Of a DNA stretch of 64,000 bases, positions 61,608 to 64,000 are shown piece after piece. Source of the DNA: Flavobacterium granuli (GTDB lineage: Bacteria > Bacteroidota > Bacteroidia > Flavobacteriales > Flavobacteriaceae). The position numbers and the translations under genes are program-made. The notes beneath the pieces were generated by a model. It saw only the letters and a program-made list of their open reading frames with translations. It made no database searches and was not told the origin of the DNA. Numbering within the stretch: the first letter of the stretch is position 1; each line of letters starts with the position of its first letter. The stretch is from the NCBI RefSeq assembly GCF_900129705.1, contig NZ_FQWO01000002.1:124001-188000 (forward strand), in the 5' to 3' direction.

Positions 61608-63047
61608 TTAAAAGAACCAGCTGGCTACAAAGATTGCAGTAATTACACAAATCACATCGACCAAAAGCATCGTCCCTAAAGCATAACGGGTATTTTTGAT
61701 ATTTACCGAACCGAAGTAAACCGCAATCACATAAAAAGTACTCTCGGCACTACACTGAAAAATACTACTCAATCTTCCCGTCATAGAATCGGCGCCAAAA
61801 GTATTCATCGAATCAATCAAAAATCCTCTTGATCCTGCAGAACTAAACGGACGAAGCAAAGCCACCGGTAAGGCATCCGTAATTTGTTTATTTACTCCCA
61901 TATTCGAAAAAATAAAAGCAATCCAGTTGCTAATAATTTCAAATAGTCCACTATTTCTAAACAAAGAAATCGCAACTAACATCCCTAAAACATAAGGAAA
62001 AATAACGACTCCCGTTTTTACTCCGTTATTTGCTCCCACCACAAACGCATCGAAAACAGTGGTTTTGGCCTCTGCAAATTTTTCTTCTTTAATAAAGGAA
62101 AAAATCAAAGTAAAAGCGATTATCCCAACCAATATTAATGCCGAAAGATTAGAAGTAAAGTAGTTTTTCCCTATCAAATCCAAATGATTAACATACATCA
62201 ACAAACCAATAATGGCAGCAATCAAAACCATTAAACCCACAACCAAAGAGGCACTTTTGAAATTAATTTTTTGTTTGATTCCAACGATAAGAAAAGCAGC
62301 AATCGTACCAATAAAAGAAGTGATAATACAAGGCAACATCACATCAGCAGGATTACTGGCGCCAGCAGCAGCACGATACCCAATGATCGAAGTCGCTATC
62401 AGGGTCAGTCCCGAAGCGTGCAAACACATAAACATGATTTGCGCATCACTGGCTTTATCTTTTTCGGGATTTATTTCTTGCAAACTTTCCATGGCTTTCA
62501 AACCAAATGGCGTCGCAGCAGAATCCAATCCAAGGAAATTAGCGGCAAAATTCAAGGTCATATAGGATATAGACGGATGATTTTTAGGAATACTCGGAAA
62601 CACTTTTACAAAAACAGGACTTAATAATTTAGCCAGTTTTCCAGAAGCTCCAGAAATAATTAAAAGTTCCATCAATCCGCAGAAAAACGCCAAATAGGCA
62701 ATAAGCGGAAGAACTAAATCGACTAAAGTATTTTTACAAGTTGGTAATAAGCCATCTGACTTCTGTATGCCACTGTAGATTTTTACCGTTTTGTTTGAAT
62801 AAACATAAGTCGTATCAGGATTTGAAACATTGTTATTGACCACCATCATATTATCCGGTGCATTGACAATGCTGTCTTTTACAAAAGTAGGAATCTGGTG
62901 TAAGTATTTTTCAGATATTAAAATCGGATCGTCTTTTTTACCGTTTAGCACAAAATCAATCGTGTAACTGTTGCCAATAAATAAACTCACCACAATAAAA
63001 ACAATCGACGAAATGAAGATCACCAACCAAAATCTACTCAATACCAT
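61608..63047 (-). CDS. SpmA-SpmB-type nucleoside-recognition membrane protein
   Basis: 479 residues, the fused SpmA/SpmB form. About twelve membrane helices in two Gate-type (nucleoside recognition) halves: the N-terminal half with LVLPLIAYLAFFCGLMELLII, SYMTLNFAANFLGLDSAATPFGLKAM and FMCLHASGLTLIATSIIGY; the C-terminal half with VVGANNGVKTGVVIFPYVLGM, DALPVALLRPFSSAGSRGF and SSIFQCSAESTFYVIAVYFG. A periplasmic insertion (about 30-105) separates the first helix from the rest. In Bacillus SpmA and SpmB affect spore core dehydration; in this non-sporing group the role is unknown, possibly transport. Confidence 0.92.
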   Translation of the reverse strand: MVLSRFWLVIFISSIVFIVVSLFIGNSYTIDFVLNGKKDDPILISEKYLHQIPTFVKDSIVNAPDNMMVVNNNVSNPDTTYVYSNKTVKIYSGIQKSDGLLPTCKNTLVDLVLPLIAYLAFFCGLMELLIISGASGKLAKLLSPVFVKVFPSIPKNHPSISYMTLNFAANFLGLDSAATPFGLKAMESLQEINPEKDKASDAQIMFMCLHASGLTLIATSIIGYRAAAGASNPADVMLPCIITSFIGTIAAFLIVGIKQKINFKSASLVVGLMVLIAAIIGLLMYVNHLDLIGKNYFTSNLSALILVGIIAFTLIFSFIKEEKFAEAKTTVFDAFVVGANNGVKTGVVIFPYVLGMLVAISLFRNSGLFEIISNWIAFIFSNMGVNKQITDALPVALLRPFSSAGSRGFLIDSMNTFGADSMTGRLSSIFQCSAESTFYVIAVYFGSVNIKNTRYALGTMLLVDVICVITAIFVASWFF

Positions 63048-63078
63048 AATCTATAATTTTTGTAAATGTAAATATTTA

Positions 63079-63207
63079 ACCGCAAAGTTTACAAACGGTT
63101 TTCGCAAAGCGCACTAAGAAAAATAGTTTTAGAGGATAATATAAACCATCATAAGCTTTATAAAAATTCAATTTAGAATCTTAATGAACCTCAATTTCAT
63201 AATGGTT
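63079..63207. repeat. Repeat-filled gap (families C and E)
   Basis: ACCGCAAAGTTTAC (from 63079) and TTCGCAAAGCGCACTAAG match the complement of the family C repeat at 52293-52332. CTTAATGAACCTCAATTTCAT and AATGGTT (63180-63207) match family E at 59015-59042. The 187-bp gap lies between the SpmAB-type and exonuclease genes; nothing else is visible in it. Confidence 0.65.
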
Positions 63208-63234
63208 TTAAAAAAACTTATTTGTTTTTCACTA

Positions 63235-63948
63235 TCAAACATGAATAATTTCCTCCTCAATCAGCAAATCTTCTCGTCTTAATCGGAGAAAAATTTGCGC
63301 CACGGCAATAGTATCTTTCTCGCAATAAGTGACAATGCGGTCAATGTCTTTATCGACATAAAAAACATGACCTACCTGACTACCGTCAATATCACCTTTG
63401 GGAGAAGGGATTCCGAGTACTTTACACAATAATTTTAAAGAAGTAAAATGTTTGTAATCACCAAACTTCCATAATTCCAAAGTATCCAAATGCGGAATTT
63501 CCCAAGGTTTTTTGCCAAAAAGATTCAGCTTGTCCGGAATGGCGATTTGATTGATAATCATGCGACGGGCCAGAAAAGGAATATCAAATTCTTTGGCATT
63601 ATGCCCACACAAAATATGTTGGGGACCATTAAAATGATTGTTCAACAGATTATTGAAATCTTTTAAAATCTTAATTTCATCTCCAAAAAAAGAAGTTACC
63701 CGAAAGTTTCGAATATCACCCTTGATTGTAAAATAACCTACCGAAATACAGACAATTTTGCCAAACTCGGCCCAAATCCCGGCACGATCATAAAAATCTT
63801 CTGGTGTATATTCTTCCTTGCGTTGGTATTGGGTTTTCTGTTCCCAAAGCGCTTGCATTTCTGAATCCAAAGTGTTGAAATCCTCGGTTTCAGGAACGGT
63901 TTCTATATCCAGAAAGAGAATGTTATTGAGGTTTATCTTTTCTATCAT
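63235..63948 (-). CDS. 3'-5' exonuclease, DnaQ-like (PolB-type)
   Basis: 237 residues. RNase H-like DEDD exonuclease: motif Exo I NILFLDIETVPE with D14 and E16, Exo II HNAKEFDIPFLARRM with the catalytic Asp, and Exo III VTYCEKDTIAVAQIF (Y-x3-D, DEDDy type). The insert between Exo I and Exo II includes AGIWAEFGKIVCISVGYF, typical of the predicted PolB-like exonucleases (PF10108). It probably trims DNA 3' ends in repair. The left part of the leftward block; the right window edge is 52 bp upstream of its start. Confidence 0.9.
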   Translation of the reverse strand: MIEKINLNNILFLDIETVPETEDFNTLDSEMQALWEQKTQYQRKEEYTPEDFYDRAGIWAEFGKIVCISVGYFTIKGDIRNFRVTSFFGDEIKILKDFNNLLNNHFNGPQHILCGHNAKEFDIPFLARRMIINQIAIPDKLNLFGKKPWEIPHLDTLELWKFGDYKHFTSLKLLCKVLGIPSPKGDIDGSQVGHVFYVDKDIDRIVTYCEKDTIAVAQIFLRLRREDLLIEEEIIHV

Positions 63949-64000
63949 GCGATGGTTTATTTGGCGTTGAATACGAATTTAAGGAAATATTTAAAGCTCA

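Noticed and set aside
62212..62624. Two rightward frames of 117 residues
   Set aside because: Both are antisense to membrane helices of the SpmAB-type protein; neither has a recognisable domain.
1..64000. tRNA, rRNA, CRISPR array, transposase or prophage genes
   Set aside because: I looked through the gaps and gene products and found none that I could support.

Overview
The window is AT-rich, densely packed bacterial DNA from Bacteroidota, very probably a Flavobacterium or close relative. The evidence is a gldH gliding-motility lipoprotein, CarboxypepD-regulated TonB-dependent receptors, flavobacterial promoters of the TTG / TAnnTTTG type (clear upstream of metG, ompA, feoA, trhO, serS and the fumarase gene), A-rich leaders instead of Shine-Dalgarno sites, and genes of the ricT-gldH-PBP1A, DUF4286 and OlsF/GlsF types. 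It reads as chromosomal core. I see no rRNA, tRNA, insertion sequence, prophage, CRISPR array or replication origin.

Layout. 0-5 kb: a truncated esterase-like gene, radA, a small conserved protein and an AsmA-like/GT51 fusion, all rightward. 5-8 kb: aldo-keto reductase (tas), OmpA-type lipoprotein and exonuclease III, leftward. 8-10 kb: bifunctional aminolipid acyltransferase and a TM2 protein. 10-20 kb: a leftward block with a 2-hydroxyacid dehydrogenase fused to a VOC domain, proC, rsmA-mgtE, DUF4286, a TPR protein, serS, a DMP19-like protein and a 56-residue basic protein. 20-26 kb: metG, DMT exporter, HAD phosphatase, a probably abundant OmpA porin, ferritin and a small Cys-rich protein. 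26-33 kb: ssb (leftward), then GNAT-nitrilase fusion, zinc-finger protein, M28 peptidase, epimerase and a second DMT exporter. 33-38.5 kb: M13 peptidase (leftward), SCO protein, and feoA-feoB plus a 41-residue Cys-tailed membrane protein. 39-45 kb: TonB receptor, YfiR-like protein and a CHASE8-HAMP-PAS sensor. 45-52 kb: MntR-like regulator and MntH-UspA (leftward), divergent from a second TonB receptor, a thioredoxin-fold protein and lycopene cyclase; then bacilliredoxin. 52-59.7 kb: trhO with an extra C-terminal barrel, ricT-gldH-PBP1A and scoA-scoB. 59.8-64 kb: class I fumarase, a candidate 23-residue membrane peptide, an SpmAB-type membrane protein and a 3'-5' exonuclease, leftward.

Themes. 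Three loci handle Fe/Mn: feoAB behind a near-palindromic operator-like site, ferritin, and mntR/mntH facing a TonB receptor with a TTTAGA-N4-TCTAAA palindrome between them. Several proteins are fusions (AsmA/GT51, OlsF, dehydrogenase-VOC, GNAT-nitrilase, Nramp-Usp, TrhO with a U32-like barrel). The strongest candidate for an under-described system is the TonB receptor / YfiR / CHASE8-PAS locus at 38.9-45.0 kb. It looks like the periplasmic half of the Pseudomonas YfiBNR switch, but its sensor ends with no GGDEF, histidine kinase or other output domain. Gaps between genes carry at least five families of degenerate, partly inverted repeats.
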